Of a DNA stretch of 22,867 nucleotides, positions 13,230 through 21,077 are shown piece after piece; the stretch's first letter is position 1; each line of letters begins with the position of its first letter. The stretch spans positions 1 through 22,867 of the forward strand of contig CAZIXE010000058.1 in assembly GCA_964543235.1 (NCBI GenBank), in the 5' to 3' direction. The notes beneath the pieces were generated by a model, which worked only from the letters and a program-made list of their open reading frames with translations, was not told the DNA's origin and ran no database searches. Both the position numbers and the translations under genes were made by a program. This DNA is from JANMMJ01 sp964543235 (lineage in GTDB: Bacteria; Pseudomonadota; Alphaproteobacteria; Rhizobiales; Aestuariivirgaceae).

Positions 13230-14594
13230 ATGTCGCAGAAAAAGTTCGTGCTGGCCGAAGAGCGCATTCCGAAGCACTGGTACAATATCCAGGCCGATCT
13301 GCCCAAGGCGCTCCCGCCGGTGCTGCATCCCGGCACCCTGAAGCCGGTCGGACCGGACGACCTGGCGCCGCTCTTTCCGATGGCACTGATTGGCCAGGAA
13401 GTGAGCCGGGACCGCGAGATCGGCATCCCGGAACCGGTGCGCGAGATCTACCGCATGTGGCGCCCCACTCCGCTCTACCGGGCCACGGCGCTCGAAAGGG
13501 CGCTCGGGACGACGGCGCGCATCTTCTACAAGTATGAGGGCGTGAGCCCGGCGGGCTCGCACAAGCCGAACACGGCGGTGGCGCAGGCCTTCTACAACAA
13601 AGAAGAGGGCGTTACGAAGCTCGTCACCGAAACGGGAGCCGGGCAGTGGGGCTCGTCGCTCGCCATGGCCGGCGCGTTCTTTGGCATGGAAGTCAAGGTC
13701 TATATGGTCAAGGTCTCCTTTAACCAGAAGCCCTACCGCCGGGCGCTCATGGAGACCTATGGCGCCACCTGCGTCGCCAGCCCTTCTGATGAGACGAATT
13801 GCGGCCGCCAGATCCTCGCCAGCGATCCCAACTCGAACGGCAGCCTCGGCATTGCCATTTCCGAGGCGGTCGAGGTGGCGGCAACCACACCCGGCACCAA
13901 GTACGCATTGGGCAGCGTGCTCAATCACGTGCTCATGCACCAGACGGTGATCGGCCTCGAAGCTATCGAGCAGATGCAGCAGGCCGATGCCAGCCCCGAC
14001 ATTCTGGTGGGTTGCACGGGCGGTGGTTCGAACTTTGCCGGCCTGACATTTCCGTTCATCGGCGCGATGCTGCGCGGCGGCAAGAAGGTGCGGGTCATCG
14101 CAGCCGAGCCGGCCGCCTGTCCATCATTGACGCGTGGCAAATATGCCTATGATTTCGGCGATACCTCGCACATGACGCCGCTGGTCAAGATGCACACGCT
14201 GGGCTCAACCTTCATGCCGCCCGGCTTCCATGCCGGCGGGCTCCGCTATCATGGCATGGCGCCCTTGGTTAGCCATCTCAAGGAACTGGGCATCATCGAA
14301 GCTGAAGCCTATACCCAGAACGCCTGTTTCGAGGCCGGAGTGCTTTTTGCCCGAACCGAGGGCATCGTGCCCGCTCCGGAGGCCACCCATGCTGTCAAGG
14401 GAGCGATTGAAGCCGCACTGGAAGCCAAGACGAACGGTACCTCGCCGACCATTCTTTTCGGCTTGTGCGGGCACGGGCATTTCGACATGCAGGCCTACAT
14501 GGATTACGCGGCAGGCAAGCTTGAGGACAGCAGCTACGACCAGGCAGCCCTCGACCGGGCCCTGGCAGGACTGCCACAGATCGCCGCAGAATGA
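13230..14594 (+). CDS. trpB2: Tryptophan synthase beta chain, class 2 (TrpB2)
   Basis: PLP-dependent fold-type II enzyme of the TrpB2 branch (the TrpB-like family, about 430-455 residues; here 454). Visible landmarks are RPTPLYRATALE, the PLP Schiff-base Lys in SPAGSHKPNTA (Lys112), the catalytic Glu in ETGAGQWGSSLA (Glu134), the phosphate-binding loop CTGGGSNFAG, and LCGHGHFD near the C-terminus. The N-terminal 70-residue extension (FVLAEERIPKHWYNIQADLP) is typical of TrpB2 and absent from canonical TrpB. In GGLRYHGM an Arg (R339) occupies the place where TrpB1 has the serine-hydroxyl-binding Asp (GLDYPG). TrpB2 enzymes have been reported to use O-phosphoserine with indole. No trpA is in the window. 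The start has a strong GGGAGG 6 nt upstream, and the stop overlaps the next gene by 4 nt (ATGA). Confidence 0.95.
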   Translation: MSQKKFVLAEERIPKHWYNIQADLPKALPPVLHPGTLKPVGPDDLAPLFPMALIGQEVSRDREIGIPEPVREIYRMWRPTPLYRATALERALGTTARIFYKYEGVSPAGSHKPNTAVAQAFYNKEEGVTKLVTETGAGQWGSSLAMAGAFFGMEVKVYMVKVSFNQKPYRRALMETYGATCVASPSDETNCGRQILASDPNSNGSLGIAISEAVEVAATTPGTKYALGSVLNHVLMHQTVIGLEAIEQMQQADASPDILVGCTGGGSNFAGLTFPFIGAMLRGGKKVRVIAAEPAACPSLTRGKYAYDFGDTSHMTPLVKMHTLGSTFMPPGFHAGGLRYHGMAPLVSHLKELGIIEAEAYTQNACFEAGVLFARTEGIVPAPEATHAVKGAIEAALEAKTNGTSPTILFGLCGHGHFDMQAYMDYAAGKLEDSSYDQAALDRALAGLPQIAAE

Positions 14595-14983
14595 CCGGTT
14601 ACCCGATCGAGATACTGGACGTAACGGCGCTGAAGCCCAGCGAACAGGTCGATCCGGCCGCAGTCGACGCCTTGGTCGTCGAAATCGGGCAGGACGGCGT
14701 GATCCGGATGCCCATCCTGGTCGAGAGGACACACGCTGTGATACTCGATGGCCACCATCGCTGGCATGCCATCCGCAGACTTGGCCTCAGCCGGATCCCC
14801 GGAATCCGCCTCGACTATGCCGATTCGCGCCTGTCGCTTGGATCATGGAACTCGCGCCGTTTTACGCGAGAGGATGTCATTCGCGCCGGCGAAACCGGCC
14901 AGCTGCTTCCCCACAAGTCGACCCGGCACCTTCTGGCACCCGAACTGGTTGCGGCTCCGGTACCGCTCGACAGCCTCTGCTGA
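14591..14983 (+). CDS. Compact SerK-like (ParB/sulfiredoxin-fold) free serine kinase homologue
   Basis: The 130-residue soluble protein most closely resembles archaeal ADP-dependent free serine kinase (SerK) as I recall that sequence. The N-terminal strand ends LKPSEQ, with Glu18 matching the catalytic Glu of the archaeal KPHEQ motif. The core ILDGHHRWHAIRRLG carries Asp53-Gly54-His55-His56-Arg57-Trp58. IRLDYADSRLSLGSW follows (Trp86), and the C-terminal block HKSTRHLL (Lys109-His113) corresponds to a PKTTRH segment. Archaeal SerK is about 240 residues. Here the central region between the Trp86 segment and the KSTRH block is reduced to about 20 residues. The ATG overlaps the trpB2 stop as ATGA, implying translational coupling. 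The expected activity is serine plus a nucleotide phosphate donor giving O-phosphoserine for TrpB2. The fold and motifs are seen; the activity and donor are inferred. A generic ParB-N domain protein is the alternative. Confidence 0.8.
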   Translation: MTGYPIEILDVTALKPSEQVDPAAVDALVVEIGQDGVIRMPILVERTHAVILDGHHRWHAIRRLGLSRIPGIRLDYADSRLSLGSWNSRRFTREDVIRAGETGQLLPHKSTRHLLAPELVAAPVPLDSLC

Positions 14984-14995
14984 CCGGCCGGCCCG

Positions 14996-16474
14996 CTACT
15001 TTTTCAGTTTCAGGGCAATGAAACGCATCTCCCCCTGTTTGCCGCCCTTGGCAACCAGCATGAGGATAGTGTTCTTGTTCTCTTTCTCGAGTTCGGACAC
15101 GCGACGGGCGACATCCGCGGGGCTCCGAATGGTTTTTTCGCCGGCTTCGGTAATAACATCTCCCGGCTCGATCCGCTTCTCGGCGGCCGGTCCATCACTG
15201 TTGACGCTGGTGACCACCGCACCATTGATCTCGGCATCGATGTTATAGCGCTGACGCAACTCGTCGGTCAGCGGCGAGAGCATCATGCCAAGCGTTTCCA
15301 CAGCGTCATTGCTCTGGCCGGGGGCCTGGGCGGAAGCGAGTTTCTCTCCATCCTCGAGACGGCCGACCTCGGCCGTAACCGTCATCTCCTGGCCTTTGCG
15401 CACGACTTTCACCGGGACTTTGCTGCCGATCGGTGTATCCGCAACGATTCGCGGCAGATCGCGCATTTCGCGAATGGCCCGGCCGTTGAATTCAACAATC
15501 ACGTCCCCGGCCTGGATGCCTGCCACCTCGGCAGGGCCGGTCGGCGTGACATCGGCGACGAGAGCGCCACGCGGCCGGTCGAGGCCCAGGCTTTCGACCA
15601 GATCGCTCGTCACAGCCTGGATTCGGACACCCAGCCAGCCGCGACGGGTTTCGCCGAATTTCGCCAGCTGGTCGATGACGCTGCGCGCGGTTGCCGACGG
15701 TACGGAGAAGCCGATACCGACCGAACCGCCCGAGGGTGAAAAGATTGCGGTGTTGATGCCGACCACTTCACCGGCCATATTGAACAGCGGACCGCCGGAA
15801 TTGCCCTTGTTGATCGCGGCGTCGGTCTGCAGGAAGTCGTCATATGGCCCGGCATTGATATCGCGGTTCCGGGCTGAGACGATTCCCAGCGAGACCGATC
15901 CGCCAAGGCCAAAGGGATTGCCGATGGCAATAACCCAGTCGCCGACCCTGAGTCTGTCGGAATCGCCAAAGGTCACTGCCGGCAGCGGCGCGTCGGGCTT
16001 TACCCTGAGCACGGCAAGATCCGTTTTTGGATCCATGCCCACCAGTTCGGCCCTGAGCACGGTGCCGTCATGAAACCGCGCTTCGATGGTTTCTGCGCCG
16101 TCGATCACATGGTTATTGGTGACAAGAATGCCCGAGGGATCGATGACGAATCCGGAGCCCATCGATGTCACTGAACGGCGCTGCCTGTTTGGCCCCTCGC
16201 CTTCCTGCTGGCGCTTGAAGAAGTCGTCAAAGAAATCCTTGAATGGCGCATCCGGCGGCAGCTCGGGCAAGGGTGTGGCAGGCGCTGCCGACCCGGCCGC
16301 CTTGCTGGTCACAGAGATCTCGACTACCGTCGGGATGAGGCGGTCGATCAGATTGGCGACGGACGGCAGCTCCTGCGCGTGCATCTGCTGGGCACGCCCG
16401 CCGAGAATGGCAAGCGCCAGGACGGCCGGCAGGAGGGCCAGGCGAATGCGTGGGGGAAGGAACTTCGACATCAT
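14996..16474 (-). CDS. degP: Periplasmic serine endoprotease, DegP/Do (HtrA) family
   Basis: Envelope protease and chaperone that degrades misfolded periplasmic proteins. The 492 residues have a signal peptide (hydrophobic LALLPAVLALAILGG, cleavage near MHA-QELP), a trypsin-like domain with catalytic His122 (VTNNHVIDG), Asp152 (KTDLAVLRV) and Ser226 (GNSGGPL), and two PDZ domains (about 285-370 and 395-485). An acidic, Glu-rich hinge lies between the PDZ domains. The start is taken at the first ATG of ATGATG, with GGAG about 10 nt upstream. It lies 71 nt after the DUF2065 gene at the end of the hflKC operon, as in many alphaproteobacteria, fitting a joint role in envelope quality control. Its 3' end faces the SerK-like gene with a 12-nt gap. 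Confidence 0.96.
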   Translation of the reverse strand: MMSKFLPPRIRLALLPAVLALAILGGRAQQMHAQELPSVANLIDRLIPTVVEISVTSKAAGSAAPATPLPELPPDAPFKDFFDDFFKRQQEGEGPNRQRRSVTSMGSGFVIDPSGILVTNNHVIDGAETIEARFHDGTVLRAELVGMDPKTDLAVLRVKPDAPLPAVTFGDSDRLRVGDWVIAIGNPFGLGGSVSLGIVSARNRDINAGPYDDFLQTDAAINKGNSGGPLFNMAGEVVGINTAIFSPSGGSVGIGFSVPSATARSVIDQLAKFGETRRGWLGVRIQAVTSDLVESLGLDRPRGALVADVTPTGPAEVAGIQAGDVIVEFNGRAIREMRDLPRIVADTPIGSKVPVKVVRKGQEMTVTAEVGRLEDGEKLASAQAPGQSNDAVETLGMMLSPLTDELRQRYNIDAEINGAVVTSVNSDGPAAEKRIEPGDVITEAGEKTIRSPADVARRVSELEKENKNTILMLVAKGGKQGEMRFIALKLKK

Positions 16475-16545
16475 GTTCAGGTTTCTCCAGAGCTTTCAGC
16501 CTCGCCGAGTCTGTTCGCACATGCAAGCTGGAGCATTTCACATTC

Positions 16546-16746
16546 TCATGAAGCGGCAAGGACGGACTTGGCCAGCCACACAACCACCACGCCCGTGCCG
16601 ACCGCCAGCAGGCCGCCGGCCCGCAGCGTATCGGAGGATGTCTGGCTCGCCATGACCATCAGCCGCTTAGCTTGTTCCGGCAGTATGGAATAAAGAAGGC
16701 CCTCGATGACCAGGACGAGACCGAGGGCCGTCACAATGTCGTTCAT
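16546..16746 (-). CDS. DUF2065 family small membrane protein
   Basis: The 66-residue protein has two predicted transmembrane helices (IVTALGLVLVIEGLLYSIL, about 4-22, and AGGLLAVGTGVVVVWLA, about 43-59) joined by a short polar loop, PEQAKRLMVMASQTSSD. The length and the LVLVIEGLLY...P motif match DUF2065 (the YjeT-like family), which regularly follows hflC. The ATG overlaps the hflC stop by 4 nt, showing tight coupling. The function is unknown; a small accessory subunit of the HflKC complex is a reasonable guess from context. Confidence 0.9.
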   Translation of the reverse strand: MNDIVTALGLVLVIEGLLYSILPEQAKRLMVMASQTSSDTLRAGGLLAVGTGVVVVWLAKSVLAAS

Positions 16747-17657
16747 TGCGGTGTTGCAACCGGCAATTCAGGTGTGGCCGGATCACCCGCCGCCCGCGGC
16801 CTCGTGCCGAAATACTTGAAGAACTCGGAATCGGGCTTCAGCACCAGCGTGGTACCCTGGCTGCCGAGCGACGTGGCATAAGCCTGCAGCGACCGGTAGA
16901 AGGCAAAGAATTCCGGGTCCTTTTCGAAGGCTTCGGCATAGATGCGGTTTCGTTCGGCATCGCCCTCACCGCGAATGATCTCGGCTTCACGCCGTGCTTG
17001 CGAGATCTTCTCGGTATAGGTCCGGTCGGCTTCGGCAAACATGCGGGTCTTGGTGGCTTCGCCTTTTGACCGCAGGTCGGTCGCCTCCGCTTTGCGCTCC
17101 GAACTCATGCGGTTGTAGGTATCTTCGAGAACATCCTGCATGAGGTCGGTGCGGCGAATGCGGACATCCATGATATCGATGCCCAGCGTGCGCGCCTCGC
17201 CCGCCACCTGATCGCGGATTTCCGCCATCATGACAGCCCGATCCTTGGATAGGGCGGCATCAAAGGTACGGCGGCCGTAGGTCTGCCGCAGCGCGGCATC
17301 AAGACGGGTTTCGATGCGCTGACGGGCCAGCGTCAGGTCGGCACCGGCAGTTTCCCGGAATCGTTGGGCATTGCTGATACGAACAATGGTGACGGTATCG
17401 ACAAGATACCGCCTTCCGTCGATCACCTGAACGCGCTTGTCATTGGATTCCCAGACCAGTGCACGGTCTTCGATGTAGATGACATCATCGGCCACCGGGA
17501 ACTTGAAATAGAGGCCGGGGGTTTCGATGATGCGATTGATTTCGCCGAAGCGAAGCACCAGGGCCTTCTGTCTTTCGTCCACGGTAAAGACCGCAGTCCA
17601 CAAGGCGACCAGAATCACGACGCCAATGACCGTGAGGGCAGATTTGAGCGTACCCAT
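16743..17657 (-). CDS. hflC: Protease modulator HflC
   Basis: SPFH/band-7 inner-membrane protein that, with HflK, forms the periplasmic cage around FtsH. The 304 residues begin with a single N-terminal membrane anchor (LTVIGVVILVALWTAVF). The SPFH domain follows (TVDERQKALVLRFGEI ... GLYFKFP, then IVRISNAQRFRE), then a long coiled-coil helix rich in Glu, Arg and Ala with SSERKAEATDLRSKGEA and AEIIRGEGDAERNRIYAEAF, and a C-terminal tail (FKYFGTRPRA). The hflK stop and this start overlap in GTGATG. ATG 17657 is chosen, and GTG 17660 is an equally possible start one codon earlier. Confidence 0.95.
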   Translation of the reverse strand: MGTLKSALTVIGVVILVALWTAVFTVDERQKALVLRFGEINRIIETPGLYFKFPVADDVIYIEDRALVWESNDKRVQVIDGRRYLVDTVTIVRISNAQRFRETAGADLTLARQRIETRLDAALRQTYGRRTFDAALSKDRAVMMAEIRDQVAGEARTLGIDIMDVRIRRTDLMQDVLEDTYNRMSSERKAEATDLRSKGEATKTRMFAEADRTYTEKISQARREAEIIRGEGDAERNRIYAEAFEKDPEFFAFYRSLQAYATSLGSQGTTLVLKPDSEFFKYFGTRPRAAGDPATPELPVATPQ

Positions 17658-18733
17658 CACGGCGTGCCTCCCGTAGCGCGCTTCTGAATTTCCGGAAGCG
17701 GCAGGTAGGGTACGACACCCGGACCGCCCTGGCCACCTTCAATGATCACCTTGTTGGAGTCTGCGAGTATTCGCTCCATGGTTTCGAGGAACATGCGCTC
17801 CCGCGTCACGTCCTTGGCGTTCTTGTACTGCTCATAGATCGACAGGAAGCGCTGCGATTCGCCCTGCGCTTCCGCAACCACGCGGGCCTTGTAGGCTTTC
17901 GCATCCTCGACCAGCTTCGCGGCCTCGCCTTCAGCGAGGCGCACACGCTGATTTGTGTAGAGGTCGGCTTCGTTGATGAGTTGCGCCTGGTTCTGTTCGG
18001 CGCGCTGCACTTCCTCGAATGCGGCAATGACCGGACGCGGCGGATCGGCGCGCTCAAGGTTGACGGCGTTGATCTTGATACCGGCGTTATAGCTGTCGAG
18101 CGTTGCCTGGGTAATGGCAAGCACCTGGTCCTGGGCAGCAAGACGGCCGGTGGTTCGGATGACTTCCGCCGGGGTGCGGCCCACGACTTCGCGCATCGCA
18201 CTTTCGGCCACCGCAATCACCATGTTCTCCTGCGGGTTCTGGATGTTGAACAGAAAATCCTCGGGATCGGAGATACGCCACAGCACTGAGAACTGGATGT
18301 CGACGATGTTCTGGTCGCCGGCCAGCATCAGGCCCTCATCTTCGTTGACGCCGAAGTTTATCTGATTCTCCGCGTCCACCCTTGGCTTGATCATGGTTTC
18401 GACCGGCCAGATGGCAAACTGCAGCCCCGGTGGCAGAGTACGGTCGTACTCTCCAAAGCGCAGCACCACGCCGCGCTCATCGGCCTGGACCTGATAGACG
18501 CTGTTGTAGACGACCAGCGCGATCACAAACAAAAGGGGCAGGATCCAGGAACCGCGGCCGGCCGGCAGAACATTTTTCAGCCGGTCCTGGCCTTTGCGAA
18601 TGAGGTCATCGAGATCGGGCGGCAGATTGCCACCGCCGCGTGGGCCACCCGGTGGCCGTTGTGGGCCCTGATCCCAGGGGCCCTGCCCCCATGGTCCGCG
18701 GTTGCCGCCGCCTCCTTGCGTATTCCAAGGCAT
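17657..18733 (-). CDS. hflK: FtsH protease activity modulator HflK
   Basis: Partner of HflC in the membrane cage that regulates FtsH. The 358 residues have a Gly/Pro/Trp-rich cytoplasmic N-terminus (GGGGNRGPWGQGPWDQGP and on), then LDDLIRKGQDRLKNVLP, a membrane segment (WILPLLFVIALVVYNSVY, about 63-80), the SPFH domain (DERGVVLRFGEYDRTLPPGL; SVLWRISDPEDFLFN), a long helix (EVQRAEQNQAQLINEADLY; AEGEAAKLVEDAKAYKA) and a Gly/Pro-rich tail. The start has AAAGGG about 7 nt upstream. It heads the hflK-hflC-DUF2065-degP run and has its own promoter in the 64-nt spacer. Confidence 0.96.
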   Translation of the reverse strand: MPWNTQGGGGNRGPWGQGPWDQGPQRPPGGPRGGGNLPPDLDDLIRKGQDRLKNVLPAGRGSWILPLLFVIALVVYNSVYQVQADERGVVLRFGEYDRTLPPGLQFAIWPVETMIKPRVDAENQINFGVNEDEGLMLAGDQNIVDIQFSVLWRISDPEDFLFNIQNPQENMVIAVAESAMREVVGRTPAEVIRTTGRLAAQDQVLAITQATLDSYNAGIKINAVNLERADPPRPVIAAFEEVQRAEQNQAQLINEADLYTNQRVRLAEGEAAKLVEDAKAYKARVVAEAQGESQRFLSIYEQYKNAKDVTRERMFLETMERILADSNKVIIEGGQGGPGVVPYLPLPEIQKRATGGTP

Positions 18734-18763
18734 TTCAGCCCTTTCCTCGTTGACTCATACCGT

Positions 18764-18792
18764 CATATAGGAAGGCTCGCCGGCAATGTCCA
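18764..18792 (-). promoter_or_regulatory. hflK promoter (sigma70-type)
   Basis: The minus strand has TGGACA (18787-18792), a 17-nt spacer and TATATG (18764-18769). The predicted start lies near 18757, giving a leader of about 24 nt. It begins directly after the amine oxidase stop, so hflKC can be transcribed independently of the thyA operon. Confidence 0.6.
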
Positions 18793-18797
18793 TGGCA

Positions 18798-20081
18798 CTA
18801 AGCTGGCAGCCAGAGGGGATCGGCCTGGCCGCCCTCCACACCGGTTTGGCGAGCGGCCGCCAGAGCGGCGTTGATACCCGTTTCATAGGCGCCATGTGCA
18901 GTTGCGTTGAACCACTGATGGACGTGTTCGCCAGCCAGATGGATGCGCTCGTGGAGCGGCGCAGCAAAGCGCTTGCGCAGTTCCGCCTTGCCTGGCCTCG
19001 CGCAGGAATAGGCGCCGCCAATGTAGGGAGCCGATGACCAGTGCGTAGTGGTGCCCTTTACGACATGGCGGCGCAGATCGCTGCCGAAGGCCGCCACCAG
19101 CGCAGACAAGGCGTGTTCGATCATCGCAGCTTCACCGCCGCACTCGAGATCACGCGCCTGCCGCCCCGCGACATGCGTGACGGCAATCGGCCGGCCAAAC
19201 GGGTGCAGTTCGAAATTGAGCGGCATCTCCGGATCGGCAATGATATCGGCATATGTTGCAGTGCGCTCGCCGAAGACAAGCCGGTCGAAGGCGATGGCGA
19301 TCTTTTCATACCAACCCATCGGCACCTCCTGGAAGGCTTCCGCCAGCTCATCCGGCAGGGCCGGCACAATGGCAATCCGTTCCATTTGCAGAATACGAGC
19401 GGGAACAGCCAGGACGACTGTCGAAGTCTTGATATCGCCTGCCGGTGTTGAAACCGTCACATCGCGAGCCCCGCAGGTTATCTTCGTTACCGGCGTGTTG
19501 AGCCGGATCGGCAGGCCGCGAGCCAGACGCGCAATCAGCGCGCCATAGCCGTCCTCAACCGCCAGGTTCAGCCCCGTGTCCTTGTAGTTGCCGGCATCGC
19601 GAGTCGAGATGTCTTCGGGTTCAGCCGAGTACATGAGCTTCAGCCAATGGCGCATGACCTCGGCAAGTGGATGGCCGGGATCGAGAAGCGAAGCAGCGGC
19701 AATGTCGGGGCCGCAGCGGCCAGCCTCGGCGATTTCGGCCAGTTTGCCCCAGACATAGTCGGCACGCAATGAACCGGTGAGCCACCGGCCATTGAGAAAG
19801 CTGGCTGCCGCCGCCGGGCTCGCAGGCGATCTGTAGCGATGGCCCAGGCGGTCCGCCATGTGGCAGAGCACGTTGATGTCGGCCGAGTGAAACCAGTGGC
19901 AGCCCTGGTCCCACGGATACCCGAGGCTGTAGCTGTCAGTGTAGGCGCGGCCGCCGACCCGGCCGCTCGCTTCCAGCACGAGATGCGGCACGCCGAGCCG
20001 GGTGAGAGTAAGGCTGGCGCCAATGCCGGCCGCGCCGGCGCCAATAACGGCAACAGCCGGATTTCCCGGAAGGCTAGTCAT
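18798..20081 (-). CDS. Flavin-dependent amine oxidase family protein
   Basis: FAD enzyme of the monoamine/polyamine oxidase superfamily, 427 residues, cytosolic. The N-terminal Rossmann motif VIGAGAAGIGA (12-22) is followed by EASGRVGGRAYT (37-48), the second conserved FAD block. The centre has the substrate-domain features AVEDGYGALIARLA and VVLAVPARILQM. The C-terminal FAD block is IHLAGEHVHQWFNATAHGAYETGI. The start ATG 20081 has GGGGGAG 7 nt upstream and overlaps the folA stop by 8 nt. The substrate is unknown. Two acetyltransferases of the polyamine-acetyltransferase type lie in the same operon, so N-acetylated polyamines are a plausible substrate. A general primary-amine oxidase or a carotenoid-type oxidoreductase would be alternatives. 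Confidence 0.88.
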   Translation of the reverse strand: MTSLPGNPAVAVIGAGAAGIGASLTLTRLGVPHLVLEASGRVGGRAYTDSYSLGYPWDQGCHWFHSADINVLCHMADRLGHRYRSPASPAAAASFLNGRWLTGSLRADYVWGKLAEIAEAGRCGPDIAAASLLDPGHPLAEVMRHWLKLMYSAEPEDISTRDAGNYKDTGLNLAVEDGYGALIARLARGLPIRLNTPVTKITCGARDVTVSTPAGDIKTSTVVLAVPARILQMERIAIVPALPDELAEAFQEVPMGWYEKIAIAFDRLVFGERTATYADIIADPEMPLNFELHPFGRPIAVTHVAGRQARDLECGGEAAMIEHALSALVAAFGSDLRRHVVKGTTTHWSSAPYIGGAYSCARPGKAELRKRFAAPLHERIHLAGEHVHQWFNATAHGAYETGINAALAAARQTGVEGGQADPLWLPA

Positions 20082-20607
20082 CGTTGCGCTCCCCCGGCGC
20101 CACGCGGTCAAGCACCTTCAACGTGAACGATGCGGCGTCATTGGGACCCCGTTCGTGGGTTTCGACTGAAACTGTGCGCCATTCGCGCCAGTCAAGCGCG
20201 GGCATGAACGTGTCCCCATCCACTTCACAGTCAACCTCGGTAAGGTAAATCCGGGTCACAAGTGGCAGGACGGCCCGGTAGATGTCGGCACCACCGATGA
20301 CGGCTATTTCTTCCGGCCGCAGGCTACCGGCCTTGTCCAGGGCTGCGGCAAGGCTGGTAGCCAGTTCGGCCCCCGGTGCCCGGTATTGGGAATTGCGGCT
20401 GACAACGATGTTCAGGCGTCCCGGCAATGGCTTCCGCGGCAGGCTCTCCCAGGTCTTGCGCCCCATGATGATGGGCTTGCCCATGGTGATTGCACGGAAG
20501 CGCTTGAGGTCTGATGGCAAGCGCCAGGGAATGCCGCCAGCCCGGCCGATGACGCCATTGCGCGAGACCGCGACGACAATGGCAATGCGAGGCACGGTTG
20601 TATTCAT
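20074..20607 (-). CDS. folA: Dihydrofolate reductase
   Basis: NADPH-dependent reduction of the dihydrofolate generated by ThyA back to tetrahydrofolate. The 177 residues show IVVAVSRNGVIGRAGGIPWRLPSDLKRF, with the active-site Asp33 equivalent to E. coli Asp27. The NADPH blocks MGRKTWESLP and PLPGRLNIVVSRN follow, then IAVIGGADIYRAVLPLVTRIYLTEV. The start at MNTTVPRIAI overlaps the preceding acetyltransferase stop by 4 nt (ATGA). It lies in the same operon as thyA but is separated from it by two GNAT genes, whereas in relatives the two are usually closer. Confidence 0.96.
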   Translation of the reverse strand: MNTTVPRIAIVVAVSRNGVIGRAGGIPWRLPSDLKRFRAITMGKPIIMGRKTWESLPRKPLPGRLNIVVSRNSQYRAPGAELATSLAAALDKAGSLRPEEIAVIGGADIYRAVLPLVTRIYLTEVDCEVDGDTFMPALDWREWRTVSVETHERGPNDAASFTLKVLDRVAPGERNDD

Positions 20608-21077
20608 GCCGCAAGTCTCCGCAAGGCCTCGCCATGCAGCCGGCAAAAACAGGTGCCGGTCTCAATCTCGGCGCCAACGCTTTCATAGAGGCCGCGCGCG
20701 CCGGCGTTCCAGGCCATCATCAACCAGTAGATACCAGGATAACCTCTGTCGCAGGCAAGGCGCGCCACGCCAGCCAGCAGTGCCCGCGCCACGCCGCGCC
20801 GGCGGTACTGCGGCAGGACGGCAAGGTCCTCGAGATACATGACCTCGGCGCCGCGGAACGTCGAATAGCTGCGATGCCAGATGGCGCAACCCGCGAGTTC
20901 TCCCGCGACTTCCGCCACCAGGCAGCCCACGATGGCATGTTCGGCAAAGATGGCACGCGCGAGGGCTTCCGGCGTGGATTTGAAGTCAGCCGAGGCTGCA
21001 TGTGCCTCGGCCAGGACACGAACCATCTCATGCAGGGCTCCGCACTCGCCGGAACGGATCGGCCTCACCGCGATCAT
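20604..21077 (-). CDS. GNAT family N-acetyltransferase (tandem paralogue 1)
   Basis: The 157-residue acetyl-CoA-dependent acetyltransferase has GCAIWHRSYSTFRG (63-76), the strand MYLEDLAVLP (80-89), the pyrophosphate loop YRRRGVARAL (91-100), and YWLMMAWNAGARGLYESVGAE. It is clearly homologous to the gene just upstream; shared blocks include AGCAIW...YSTF.G and YLED. It has lost the Trp-Val-Leu-Asp-Trp-Asn block typical of diamine/spermidine N-acetyltransferases (here LMMAWN), so its substrate may have diverged. Both ends overlap neighbours by 4 nt (ATGA). The start MIAVRPIRSG is set by that overlap and by alignment to the paralogue. Confidence 0.85.
   Translation of the reverse strand: MIAVRPIRSGECGALHEMVRVLAEAHAASADFKSTPEALARAIFAEHAIVGCLVAEVAGELAGCAIWHRSYSTFRGAEVMYLEDLAVLPQYRRRGVARALLAGVARLACDRGYPGIYWLMMAWNAGARGLYESVGAEIETGTCFCRLHGEALRRLAA

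Noticed and set aside
12295..13386. N-terminal extension of miaA to a 652-residue frame
   Set aside because: The extension is the antisense of serB and the 5' end of trpB2, both with full conserved motifs; MiaA has its normal length from 12294.
16475..16545. Separate degP promoter between the DUF2065 gene and degP
   Set aside because: No -35/-10 pair at acceptable spacing was found; degP is more simply the last gene of the hflK operon.
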